A stretch of DNA of 64,000 nucleotides from Streptacidiphilus fuscans (GTDB taxonomy: Bacteria; Actinomycetota; Actinomycetes; Streptomycetales; Streptomycetaceae). The stretch spans positions 1 through 64,000 of the forward strand of contig NZ_JADPRT010000012.1 in NCBI RefSeq assembly GCF_015690355.1, read 5' to 3'. A program made the position numbers and the translations under genes. The notes under the pieces are model-generated. The model made no database searches. It was given only the letters and a program-made list of their open reading frames with translations, and was not told the origin of the DNA. Positions 25,318 through 35,503 of this stretch are shown here, one piece after another; position 1 is the first letter of the stretch, and each line of letters begins with the position of its first letter.

Positions 25318-26376
25318 TCAGCACAACTCCGGCGCTGTGCGCGGGAGGCCGAACCAGGGTGCGACCGTCGTCTCGAAGTGGGTGAGCGCGCTGACGCCCT
25401 CGGGTGAGAACGCGGCCACCAGAACGCCCGCGCCGTGCAGCACGCCGGTCGCCGTGTCGCGGACGTAGAGCCCCCAGGCCGGTTGGCCGTTCGCGCGGGT
25501 GGGGAGCATCCGGGCCACCGGGCAGGCGGGGTGGACCTCGGTCGCGGAGAAGAAGCGGGCGATGGCCTCGGTGCCGTGGTACTCGAAGGGCAGCGGGGGC
25601 ATCCGAACCCAGGCGTCGTCGGTCATCAGCGCGACGAGCGCGGAGACGTCGTCGCCGGTGAAGGCCGCGACGAACCGGTCGGCCAGCTCCTGTTCCTCCG
25701 GGCTGCCCGGAGCGAGCGCGGGCCGGTCCGGCCGGTCGTCGCTGCGGACCGCCTCCATCGTCGCGCGGGCGCGCTTGAGCGCGCTGGTGACGGCGCTCTC
25801 GGTGAGGCCCAGCAACTCGGCCGTCTCCGCGGCGCGGTAGCCGAGGACGTCGCGCAGGATGAGGACCGCGCGCTGGTTGGGCGGAAGCACCTGCACCGCG
25901 GTGACGAAGGCGAGAGAGACCGCCTCGCGGGACTCGTAGCGGGCCTCGGGTCCGGGGTTCTGGTCGGGAAGGCCGTCGAGGAGCAGATCGGGGAAGGGCT
26001 GCAGCCACAGCACCTCGCCCAGTCGGGAGGGCTCCGGCCGGGCGGCCGCAGAGGGCACCGACGGCCCAGACGGCACCCGCGGCACGGACGGTACCGCTGA
26101 CTCCGCAGGTACCTGGCGGCGGGTGGTGCGCAGGGCGTTGAGGCAGCGGTTGGTGGCGATGCGGTGCAGCCAGGTCCGCACCGAGGACCGGCCTTCGAAG
26201 CCCTCCAGGCCCATCCAGGCCGCGAGGAGCACTTCCTGCAGGGTGTCCTCGGCGTCCTGGAGGGAGCCGAGCATGCGGTAGCAGTGGAGCTGCAGCTCGC
26301 CTCGGTACGGCTCGACGAGCGCGGCGAACGCGTCGCGGTCGCCGGAGCGGGCCCGCTGCAACAGGTTGTCTGTCAT
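25318..26376 (-). CDS. ECF sigma factor with C-terminal SnoaL-like domain
   Basis: 352 aa from ATG 26376, preceded by GGAGGTGGATCC, one of the best ribosome-binding sites in the window. Region 2 spans about residues 8-75 (YRMLGSLQDAEDTLQEVLLA; WLHRIATNRCLN). A V-P-S repeat-rich linker follows. Region 4 includes LPPNQRAVLILRDVLGYRAAETAELLGL. The last 120 residues form a SnoaL/NTF2-like domain (FTGDDVSALVALMTDDAWVRMPP). This is the SigG/SigJ-like group, where the C-terminal domain replaces a separate anti-sigma factor in control. It is divergent from an SDR pair, a common target context. Confidence 0.88.
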   Translation of the reverse strand: MTDNLLQRARSGDRDAFAALVEPYRGELQLHCYRMLGSLQDAEDTLQEVLLAAWMGLEGFEGRSSVRTWLHRIATNRCLNALRTTRRQVPAESAVPSVPRVPSGPSVPSAAARPEPSRLGEVLWLQPFPDLLLDGLPDQNPGPEARYESREAVSLAFVTAVQVLPPNQRAVLILRDVLGYRAAETAELLGLTESAVTSALKRARATMEAVRSDDRPDRPALAPGSPEEQELADRFVAAFTGDDVSALVALMTDDAWVRMPPLPFEYHGTEAIARFFSATEVHPACPVARMLPTRANGQPAWGLYVRDTATGVLHGAGVLVAAFSPEGVSALTHFETTVAPWFGLPRTAPELC

Positions 26377-26507
26377 GGATCCACCTCCTTCAAAGCTACC
26401 GACACCGACAGGCCGCGGAACTGGGCGGTCCCCCAGGCCCCAGTTTCCGCGCACCGGTGTGTCTGTTCCTGGTGAAAGGCGAAATCCACCCCACCCGGGG
26501 CCGGCGC

Positions 26508-26537
26508 CCGAACCCGAGCCCGAGCCCGAGCCCGAAC
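26508..26537. repeat. CCCGAR hexamer tandem repeat
   Basis: Five contiguous hexamers (CCCGAA, three CCCGAG, CCCGAA) lie in the leader just before the SDR ribosome-binding site. Copy number in such repeats can vary by slippage. Confidence 0.8.
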
Positions 26538-26553
26538 AGACGGGAGCATCGTG

Positions 26554-27294
26554 ATGCAGACAGGCGCGACCCAGACAGAATCCATCGCCGGACGGACCGT
26601 GCTGGTCACCGGCGCCAACCGCGGCATCGGACGCGCGCTGGTCGAGGAGGCCCTGCGCCGGGACGCACGACGCGTGTACGCCGCGACGCGGCGACCGTTC
26701 ACCCACCCCGACCCGCGCGTCCGTCCGGTGCTGCTGGACGTGACCGACCAGGCGCAGATCGACGCCGCCGCGCAGCAGATCGAGGACCTGGACCTGCTGG
26801 TCAACAACGCGGGACTGGCGATCTACGACGACCTCGGTGACCGCGAGGTGCTCGCACGGCACTTCACGGTCAACTTCTTCGGCCCCTACGCGGTCACGCG
26901 GGCCTTCACGCCGCACCTGACGCGCTCCCACGGGGCGGTGGTCAACGTGCTGTCGCTGGCGGCGCTCGCGGCGGTGCCGGGGATGGCGGGCTACTCGGCC
27001 TCCAAGGCCGCGGCGCTCGCGCTGACCCAGTCCCTGCGTCTCCAACTCGCCGCGGAGGGCGTGCGCGTCCACGCCGTGCTGGCCGGGCCGGTGGACACCG
27101 ACATGGTCCGGAACCTCGACATCCCCAAGGCCGCGCCGTCCGCCGTCGCGCAGGCGATCCTCGACGGCGTGGCCGCCGGGGACGACGAGATCTTCCCCGA
27201 TCCGCTGTCGGCGACCTTCGCCGAGGACTGGCCGACCGGCCCCGTGAAGCTGCTCGAACGCGGCAACGCCGCGCTCGTCGCCGACCTGCGATGA
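26554..27294 (+). CDS. SDR-family oxidoreductase
   Basis: 246 aa from ATG 26554 (GGGAG upstream; GTG 26551 is also possible). Cofactor motif TGANRGIG, NNAG, Ser in NVLSLAALAA and YSASK (Tyr and Lys of the catalytic triad) are all intact, so it is a functional NAD(P)H-dependent SDR; the substrate is unknown. It is divergent from the ECF sigma factor, which may control it, and followed after 13 bp by a second SDR. Confidence 0.88.
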   Translation: MQTGATQTESIAGRTVLVTGANRGIGRALVEEALRRDARRVYAATRRPFTHPDPRVRPVLLDVTDQAQIDAAAQQIEDLDLLVNNAGLAIYDDLGDREVLARHFTVNFFGPYAVTRAFTPHLTRSHGAVVNVLSLAALAAVPGMAGYSASKAAALALTQSLRLQLAAEGVRVHAVLAGPVDTDMVRNLDIPKAAPSAVAQAILDGVAAGDDEIFPDPLSATFAEDWPTGPVKLLERGNAALVADLR

Positions 27295-27307
27295 CACCGG
27301 AGTAACC

Positions 27308-28099
27308 ATGCTGCTCAAGAAGAAGAACGCGATCGTCTACGGGGCGGGCGGAGCCGTCGGCAGCGCTGTCGCGCTCGCCTTCGCCCAGGAGGGAGCGCAG
27401 GTCTTCCTCGCCGGGCGGACCGCCGCCACGCTGGAGCCGGTCGCGGACAAGATCCGCTCGTCCGGCGGCAGGGCGCACCTGGCCACGGTGGACGTGCTGG
27501 ACGAGGACGCCGTGGAAGCGCACGCCGCCGCGGTGGTCAGCGCCGGGGGCTCGGTCGACGTCTCGTTCAACGCCATCAGCCTGCCGCAGCGCGGCATCCA
27601 GGGCGTCCCGCTCGCGGGGTTGTCGGCCGAGGCGTTCGAACTGCCCGTGGCCACCTACTCCAAGGCCAACTTCCTGACCGCGAGGGCTGCAGCGCGGCGG
27701 ATGACCGACCAGGGCTCGGGCGTGATCATGATGATCACGGCGAGCCCGTCCCGGACGGCCACCCCGCTCATGGGCGGCATGGCGCCGGCATGGGCCGCGA
27801 TCGAAGCCCTCTCCCGGGGCCTGGCCGCCGAGCTCGGCCCCTCCGGCGTCCGGGTCGTGTGCCTGAACGCCGCGGGCATGCCGGACACCCCGCAGATCAC
27901 GGAGGTCTACCAGCTCCACGCGGAGGCCCACGGCATCAGCCGCTCGGCCTTCGAGGCCGCCGTCACGGGACAGACGCTGCGTCAGCGGCTGCCCAGGGTC
28001 GCCGAGATCGCCAACGTCGCCGCCTTCGCGGCCTCCTACCGCGCCAGCGCGATGACCGGAGCGATCGCCAACCTCACCGGCGGCCTGGTGGTCGACTGA
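27308..28099 (+). CDS. SDR-fold protein lacking the catalytic YxxxK
   Basis: 263 aa. The Rossmann cofactor motif survives in an altered form (YGAGGAVGSAVA), and NAIS replaces NNAG. Where YxxxK is expected it reads GGMAPAWAAIEAL, with neither Tyr nor Lys, so classical SDR catalysis is unlikely. Length and fold are otherwise complete. It is co-transcribed with the intact SDR upstream and could be a non-catalytic partner or use a different mechanism. Confidence 0.82.
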   Translation: MLLKKKNAIVYGAGGAVGSAVALAFAQEGAQVFLAGRTAATLEPVADKIRSSGGRAHLATVDVLDEDAVEAHAAAVVSAGGSVDVSFNAISLPQRGIQGVPLAGLSAEAFELPVATYSKANFLTARAAARRMTDQGSGVIMMITASPSRTATPLMGGMAPAWAAIEALSRGLAAELGPSGVRVVCLNAAGMPDTPQITEVYQLHAEAHGISRSAFEAAVTGQTLRQRLPRVAEIANVAAFAASYRASAMTGAIANLTGGLVVD

Positions 28100-28122
28100 C
28101 GGGACGGCTTTCGCGCAGGGGA

Positions 28123-28320
28123 CGTTGCACTACCTGGGGGCGCGAGGAACTGCGCGAGCAACCACCCTGTGCGGATGGCCCTGCTCGCTGAGCGACTCAC
28201 CACACGGGGTGGCTTGTCGCGCAGTTCCCCGCGCCCCTGAGGTGTTGCAACTGACTGCGGGAGCACACCGCTTGTCGCGCCCACGCGGCGGCGGCCCCGC
28301 ACCGAAGGGCGTTGCAACTA
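28123..28320. repeat. Dispersed palindromic intergenic repeat, copy 3
   Basis: The left arm GTTGCACTACCTGGGGGCGC (28123-28142) and right arm GCAGTTCCCCGCGCCCCTGA, then GTTGCAAC (to 28250) bracket a core with GTGCGGATGGCCCTG. A second outer arm ends GGGCGTTGCAACTACC at 28306-28321, touching the LLM stop codon. It lies between convergent genes. Confidence 0.85.
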
Positions 28321-29304
28321 CCGGATCTGCGGCATCACTTGCTCCGTGAAGAGCCGCAGGCTCTCCCACCCCGCCTCCACCGGCATCCCGCCGCACAGCG
28401 GGTGCAGCATCAGCGTGCCCATCGCGCCCTCCTCCGCCGCAGCGGTGACGCACTCCTCGGGCGTCAGGCAGCAGTACACGCCCTCGGCGCGAAGTTGATC
28501 CACCGTCAGCGCCTTGGTGGAGACCGCCGAGCGGATGTCCGCCGTCTGCCAGGAGGCGTACGTGCGGGCCTCGTGGAGGAAGTGCTCGCCGTACCGGGCC
28601 CACGCGCGGTCGGGGTCGTCGGTGCAGTGGAGCATCCGCGTACGCTCCGGCGGCAGCAGGACGAAGCCGCCGTCCCACCTGGCCTCCGCCGCCAACGCGT
28701 CGTAGTACTCGACCAGTTCGGGCAGGTGGGCGGCCGTGAAGAGGGGCAGCCGCAGCCGCACCGCGCGGCGGACGGCCGCGCGGGAGGAGCCGCCGACGAT
28801 CAGCGGCGGATGCGGCGCGGTCAGCGGCGGCGGCGTGAGCCGCACGGTGCGACCGCGGTGGTCGAACTCCTCGCCGGTCCAGGCCGCGAGCAGCGTCTCC
28901 AGCACCTCGTCCTGGATCCGGCCGCGCTCCTTCCACTCGACGCCCATCAGCGCGTACTCAGCGGGCCGGTAGCCGATCCCCGCGACGGTGGTGACCCGCC
29001 CGTCGCCGAGGTGGTCCAGCACGGTGAGCTCCTCGGCCAGCCGCAGCGGGTCGTAGAGCGGGGTGATCAACGCGCAGAGCATCATCGGGATCCGGCTGGT
29101 CGCCCCCGCTATCGCCGCCGCCGTGGTGATCGGCGCGGGGCTCCAGCCGTCGTCGACGCCGTGGTGCTCCTCCAGCGTGATCAGGTCGAAGCCGTGCTCC
29201 TCCGCGTGGACGGCCATCTCGACCGTGGCGCGATAACGGGCGGCGACGTCCTTGCGGTCCAGGCCGGGGGCGACCTGGTTGAAGCGCAGCGTGGTGACGG
29301 TCAC
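28318..29304 (-). CDS. LLM class flavin-dependent oxidoreductase
   Basis: 328 aa from GTG 29304. It is a bacterial luciferase-like TIM barrel: LITLEEHHGVDDGWSPAP near the N-terminus, SRIPMMLCALITPLYDPLRL, then DHLGDGRVTTVAGIGYRP and PPLIVGGSSRAAVRRAVRL are typical of FMN- or F420-dependent members. The substrate is unknown. Its upstream region has a CTGAC-N5-GTCAG inverted repeat, suggesting control by a TetR-type repressor. The stop lies inside repeat copy 3. Confidence 0.85.
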   Translation of the reverse strand: MTVTTLRFNQVAPGLDRKDVAARYRATVEMAVHAEEHGFDLITLEEHHGVDDGWSPAPITTAAAIAGATSRIPMMLCALITPLYDPLRLAEELTVLDHLGDGRVTTVAGIGYRPAEYALMGVEWKERGRIQDEVLETLLAAWTGEEFDHRGRTVRLTPPPLTAPHPPLIVGGSSRAAVRRAVRLRLPLFTAAHLPELVEYYDALAAEARWDGGFVLLPPERTRMLHCTDDPDRAWARYGEHFLHEARTYASWQTADIRSAVSTKALTVDQLRAEGVYCCLTPEECVTAAAEEGAMGTLMLHPLCGGMPVEAGWESLRLFTEQVMPQIR

Positions 29305-29332
29305 TGGCCTGGTCCCTTCCGAGCACCGCGAA

Positions 29333-29347
29333 CTGACGAGTAGTCAG
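29333..29347. promoter_or_regulatory. TetR-type operator upstream of the LLM gene (CTGAC-N5-GTCAG)
   Basis: CTGACGAGTAGTCAG is an inverted repeat 29 bp upstream of the LLM start. Its arms are those of the catabolic-operon operators but the spacer is 5 rather than 6. No regulator gene is adjacent. Confidence 0.5.
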
Positions 29348-29442
29348 ATCGTCTGTGCGAGATGGGTACCACCGGCCGCGCAAGAGAACAAGAGAAAGCG
29401 CCCCGCGCCCCGCCCGCCCAGACCACTCACCCGCTCATCCGT

Positions 29443-29815
29443 TCACAGGCGCGGCACCCAGCGCACTCCCGAGAGGGCGTCCTCGACCAACTGCACCTGG
29501 CGCACCAGGAGGTTGAGCCGTGCGCCCTCCTCGGCGTACGTGCGCAACCGCTCCTCGATGGTGTGCGGCTCGAAGTGGTCGGCGAGCTCCACCCGCGCCC
29601 GCGAGTACGCGGACCGCGCGGCCTGCAGCGACCCCTCGGCGAGATAGCGGACGTCGCGGGCGAGCATCAGCGGGTGCTTGTAGAGCACGTGGTACCGCCG
29701 CCACTCCCCAGGAGCCTGGTCGTAAAAGCCACCTCCTGGCGGATTCCTCCCAGCCGGGACTGCCGGGGGGCTGGACCCGCTCCGGCCAGCCGGGAGGGAC
29801 GGGGGACGTGTTCAC
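29443..29815 (-). pseudogene. Small conserved actinobacterial protein, frameshifted
   Basis: From GTG 29815 the frame reads VNTSPVPPGWPERVQPPGSP, then WEESARRWLL, after which sense continues in the next frame as YDQAPGEWRRYHVLYKHPLM to RWVPRL (stop at 29443). The two halves together give a protein of about 123 residues that reads like a family I have seen in streptomycetes (PPGWP start, WLL, RYHVL, LARDV, ending RxVPRL). The shift maps to a run of four A on the plus strand (29724-29727); one base fewer would restore the frame. Function unknown. Confidence 0.6.
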
Positions 29816-29827
29816 CCCTCCAGTATA
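29815..29827 (-). promoter_or_regulatory. -10 box placing transcription start at the GTG of the small gene
   Basis: On the minus strand TATACT (29827-29822) is followed by six bases and then the GTG at 29815, the spacing expected for a leaderless transcript. No convincing -35 was found. Confidence 0.45.
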
Positions 29828-29877
29828 GGAACAAATTTTCGAATATGACGCGCCCGCACCCGGCCCAGCGTTCGACA

Positions 29878-29912
29878 TGGCCGAGCCGGGCACTGCTCGC
29901 CCGACTCGGCCA
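29878..29912 (-). terminator. Hairpin terminator after the RHH/ClpN gene
   Basis: A 14-bp stem with one wobble (29878-29891 with 29899-29912) and 7-nt loop lies 59 bp after the ClpN-domain gene stop. Confidence 0.65.
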
Positions 29913-29930
29913 CACCACTCTCAGACTCAG

Positions 29931-29981
29931 AGACCGGAGCCCCAGGACCGGAGCCTCACAGACCGGGGCCTCAGAGACCGG
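29931..29981. repeat. Degenerate 13-16 bp tandem repeat (AGACCGGAGCCTC-like)
   Basis: Three and a half units start at 29931, 29944, 29960 and 29975. The last units run into the final codons of the ClpN-domain gene (stop at 29971), so array changes could alter its C-terminus. Confidence 0.65.
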
Positions 29982-30750
29982 CTTCGCCCAGACGGCGCTC
30001 GATCGCGTCCAGCCGCTGGACGACCCGGTCGAGCGCCGCCGTCGTCGCGGAGGCCGCGGACGCCGCCGTGGCGCGCGACTGGGCGAAGCCCGCCAGCGCC
30101 GAGCTGATCGAACGGCGCACCGCCGAGGCGTCGAGGCCCGCCTCGCTCAGCACCCGACCGGCCCCGCTCTCGGGGTCGGCGAGCAGTCCGAGCAGCAGGT
30201 GCTCGCAGCCGATGTAGTTGTGCCCGAGGTCGATCGACGCCTCCAGCGCCGCGCCGATCGCGCTGCGGACGGGCAGGGTCATCCCCGACCAGAAGCCACC
30301 TTCGCCGCCCCCTGTGGCGCCCCCCGTGGCGGCCATCGCGGCGGCCGTCGGCATCGGCTCTTCGACGGTGCTCGTCAGCGCCGCCTCCCGCAGCTCGTCG
30401 ATGTCCTCGTCGAGGGCTTGGAGCAGCCGGACCGCGAGGTTCCCGCCCTCGTCGATCATGCCGACCAGCAGCGAGCCGGTGCCCACCGGACGCCCGGCGG
30501 CGGCCTCGCGGCCCAGCTCGATCGACGTGCGCAGGCGGTCCGTCATCCGAGCGGCCAGGCGGGTCGCGAACTCCGGCCGGGCGTCCGGGTCGAAGTCCGG
30601 GTTGCGCAGCGCGGCGATGCCCTTCCTGGCGACGGTGACCACCTGTACCGCGTCCGCCAACGCCTTCTGGCAGACGGCAGAGACGGGGATCTCGGCGGCC
30701 TTCACGGCCGCGGCGAGCTCATCGGGCAAATAGACGTTGATCTTGGGCAT
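29971..30750 (-). CDS. Ribbon-helix-helix and ClpN-domain protein
   Basis: 259 aa from ATG 30750. The first 45 residues (MPKINVYLPDELAAAVKAAE, then IPVSAVCQKAL) are a ribbon-helix-helix DNA-binding or dimerisation unit. Two Clp_N-like repeats follow: FATRLAARMTDRLRTSIELG with GTGSLLVGMIDEGG, and AIGAALEASIDLGHNYIGCE with HLLLGLLAD. The C-terminus is a predicted coiled coil (LDRVVQRLDAIERRLGEAGL). There is no ATPase domain. It matches SCO6000, next to aconitase. A DNA-binding adaptor or regulator linked to Clp substrates is plausible but unproven. A perfect inverted repeat sits on its promoter. Confidence 0.85.
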   Translation of the reverse strand: MPKINVYLPDELAAAVKAAEIPVSAVCQKALADAVQVVTVARKGIAALRNPDFDPDARPEFATRLAARMTDRLRTSIELGREAAAGRPVGTGSLLVGMIDEGGNLAVRLLQALDEDIDELREAALTSTVEEPMPTAAAMAATGGATGGGEGGFWSGMTLPVRSAIGAALEASIDLGHNYIGCEHLLLGLLADPESGAGRVLSEAGLDASAVRRSISSALAGFAQSRATAASAASATTAALDRVVQRLDAIERRLGEAGL

Positions 30751-30781
30751 GGCATCCCTCCGACAGAGAGTCTCACGTCTC

Positions 30782-30800
30782 TAACCCCTCTAGGGTTATA
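30782..30800 (-). promoter_or_regulatory. Inverted repeat over the promoter of the RHH/ClpN gene
   Basis: TAACCC (30782-30787) and GGGTTA (30793-30798) form a perfect 6-N5-6 repeat. On the minus strand TATAAC (30800-30795), a good -10, overlaps one arm. The RHH domain of the encoded protein is an obvious candidate for binding it. Confidence 0.6.
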
Positions 30801-30848
30801 CATGGGGGTACATGCCGTCAACGCCTTTGCTGCGTGTCACAGAAAACG

Positions 30849-30890
30849 GGAACGGCCCCGCTCCCCCCCGAAGGGGAGCGGGGCCGTTCC
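30849..30890 (-). terminator. Aconitase terminator
   Basis: A perfect 18-bp stem (30849-30866 with 30873-30890) and 6-nt loop lie 22 bp after the acnA stop. On the minus strand the stem is followed by CGTTTTCT. Confidence 0.85.
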
Positions 30891-30911
30891 GGCCGGTCGC
30901 CGAGCTGAGGA

Positions 30912-33620
<2,709 letters not shown>

Positions 33621-33734
33621 GACTTCTCCCTGTGTTCTGGGTCTATCGACAAGCACGAATGCGCGGCGGCGTTGCTGTGGCGCGGGTGGTCCGGGCGCGC
33701 TGCTCACGCGATCAGAGTCGAGTGTAGCGGCAGA

Positions 33735-33752
33735 TATCTTGATGTCGAGATA
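33735..33752. promoter_or_regulatory. 18-bp near-palindrome upstream of acnA
   Basis: TATCTTGATGTCGAGATA matches its own complement at 7 of 9 half-site positions, 115 bp upstream of the acnA start. From memory, the MarR-family regulator TamR of S. coelicolor controls aconitase through 18-bp palindromes of this kind; the match to its published site is not verified here. Confidence 0.5.
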
Positions 33753-33847
33753 CCACCCTAGTACACGGGGTCGAATGGTGCGAAACCAAGGGCCGAACGA
33801 TTGGTTCAGGTGGCCCACAGCGGTCGCGGCTCGGCCTTCCGACGAGG

Positions 33848-33883
33848 GCGACCCTGTGCCCCGGTCGCAGGGCACAGGGTCGC
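33848..33883 (-). terminator. Terminator of the MFS exporter gene
   Basis: A perfect 14-bp stem (33848-33861 with 33870-33883) with an 8-nt loop lies 12 bp beyond the MFS stop. Confidence 0.75.
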
Positions 33884-33895
33884 TCCTGCCGTGCT

Positions 33896-35383
33896 TCAGC
33901 CGACCAGGGCGGGCTGTTCCGGGGCCGTCTCGGTCGCGGAGGTCTCCGCACCGGTCTCCGCAGCGACCTCCTGCGGGGCGTGCGTGGTGCGCTTGGGGAG
34001 AGCGGCCATCAGGAGGGTGACGACGGCTAGGGCGGCGACCATCCAGAGCATCGCGTGGCCGAAGGCGTGGATGACGGTGGTGCCGGTGAAGGCGACCGAG
34101 GTCAGGGCCAGACCGAAGGCGTTGCCGAGCTGGTTGGTGGTGTTGATCAGACCCGACGCGGAGCCCGCGTGTTCACGCGGGACCTCGGACAGGACGGCGT
34201 CGGTGAGCGGGGAGAAGATCATGCCCATCCCGGCGCCCATCACCAGCAGCGGGAGAGCCATCTGCCAGGAGTGGACCGCGTGGCCGTAGCGGTAGGCCTC
34301 GCCTATGTAGAGCAGGGCGCCCGCCGCGGTTGTCAGCGCGCCGCCCTGCAGCACCCGGCGGCTGCCGACGCGCGGCACCAGCAGCTGGACCGAGAGCCCC
34401 GCCGTCGCCGAGCAGGCGACGGTGAACGGCAGGCCGGTGAGACCGGCGTGCAGCGGGCTCCAGCCGAGGCCTATCTGCATGTAGAGGGTCCAGACCAGGA
34501 AGAAGATGCCGCACGCCGCACCGAAGACCAGCTGCACGCCGATCCCGGCCGCAAAACTCTTGGCCCGGAAGAGCGTCAGCTCGACCAACGGCGAGCCGTC
34601 CTTGGCGCTCTTGCGCCGCTCGTAGCGGACGAAGCCGCCCAGCACCGCGAGACCGCCCGCCATCAGCAGGTAACCCCAGACCGGCCAGCCCAGCTCGCGC
34701 CCCTCGACCAGCGGGTAGAGCACGAGCAGCAATCCGGCCGTGGCCAGCGCGACGCCGACCAGGTCCAGCCGCAGCGCCTGCGGAGCCTTGGACTCGTCGA
34801 TGAACCGGCGTCCCAGCAGCAGCCCGGCAATGCCGAAGGGCAGGTTGATCAGGAAGATCGGCCGCCACTCCAGCCCGAACAGGTTCCCCTGCGTCAGCAC
34901 CGCGCCCAGCAGCGGTCCGGTGACGGCCGCAAGGCCGATGATCGCGCCGAACATGCCGAAGACCTTGCCGCGCTCCTCGCCGGAGAACGTCGCGTGGATG
35001 ATCGACAGCACCTGAGGCACCATCAGCGCCGCCGTGCCGCCCTGCAGCATCCGCGTGGCGACCAGCATCTCCGGGTTGACCGCCAGACCGCAGAGCAGTG
35101 ACGCGACGGTGAAGCCGGCCGTGCCCAGCAGGAAGATCCGCTTGCGCCCGTAGATGTCGCCGAGCCGTCCGCCGGTGATCAGCCCGACCGCGAAGGCGAG
35201 CGCATAGCCCGCGGTGATCCACTGGATCGCGCTGAAGCCCGCACCCGTGTCCCGTTCGATGCTCGGGATCGCGACGTTGACGATCGTCGCGTCCACCAGG
35301 TCCATGAAGCTGGCCGTCATCACGACGGCCAACGCGATCCACCGCCTGCGGTCCGCGCCGCTCATGCGGTCCGTGGTACTCAT
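33896..35383 (-). CDS. MFS exporter, DHA2 (EmrB/QacA) type
   Basis: 495 aa with about fourteen membrane segments, from ATG 35383 after GGGAGAG. LVDATIVNVAIPSI in TM1, GGRLGDIYGRKRIFL between TM2 and TM3, and RMLQGGTAALMVPQVLSII in TM4 are DHA2 hallmarks; TM5 has motif C (LAAVTGPLLGAVLTQ). It should export drugs or dyes by proton antiport. The C-terminus is Ala/Thr/Glu-rich. It is divergent from a WYL regulator with a perfect inverted repeat between them, so its expression is probably controlled by that protein. Confidence 0.9.
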   Translation of the reverse strand: MSTTDRMSGADRRRWIALAVVMTASFMDLVDATIVNVAIPSIERDTGAGFSAIQWITAGYALAFAVGLITGGRLGDIYGRKRIFLLGTAGFTVASLLCGLAVNPEMLVATRMLQGGTAALMVPQVLSIIHATFSGEERGKVFGMFGAIIGLAAVTGPLLGAVLTQGNLFGLEWRPIFLINLPFGIAGLLLGRRFIDESKAPQALRLDLVGVALATAGLLLVLYPLVEGRELGWPVWGYLLMAGGLAVLGGFVRYERRKSAKDGSPLVELTLFRAKSFAAGIGVQLVFGAACGIFFLVWTLYMQIGLGWSPLHAGLTGLPFTVACSATAGLSVQLLVPRVGSRRVLQGGALTTAAGALLYIGEAYRYGHAVHSWQMALPLLVMGAGMGMIFSPLTDAVLSEVPREHAGSASGLINTTNQLGNAFGLALTSVAFTGTTVIHAFGHAMLWMVAALAVVTLLMAALPKRTTHAPQEVAAETGAETSATETAPEQPALVG

Positions 35384-35462
35384 CCGGCTCTCCCGCCGCT
35401 CTCTGCTGCCCGACTGGCTGGCTGCTTCTCTCTTGTTGACGAGACCTAAGCTAGGAGCGATA

Positions 35463-35481
35463 TAGGACAGCTCTTGTCCTA
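35463..35481. promoter_or_regulatory. Perfect inverted repeat between MFS and WYL genes (TAGGACA-N5-TGTCCTA)
   Basis: A 7-N5-7 repeat lies 22 bp upstream of the WYL start and 79 bp upstream of the MFS start. TTGACG (35436-35441) with TATAGG or ATATAG around 35460 forms a plausible plus-strand promoter that it overlaps. Confidence 0.7.
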
Positions 35482-35503
35482 GTGGGCGTCGAATCTGGAA
35501 AAC

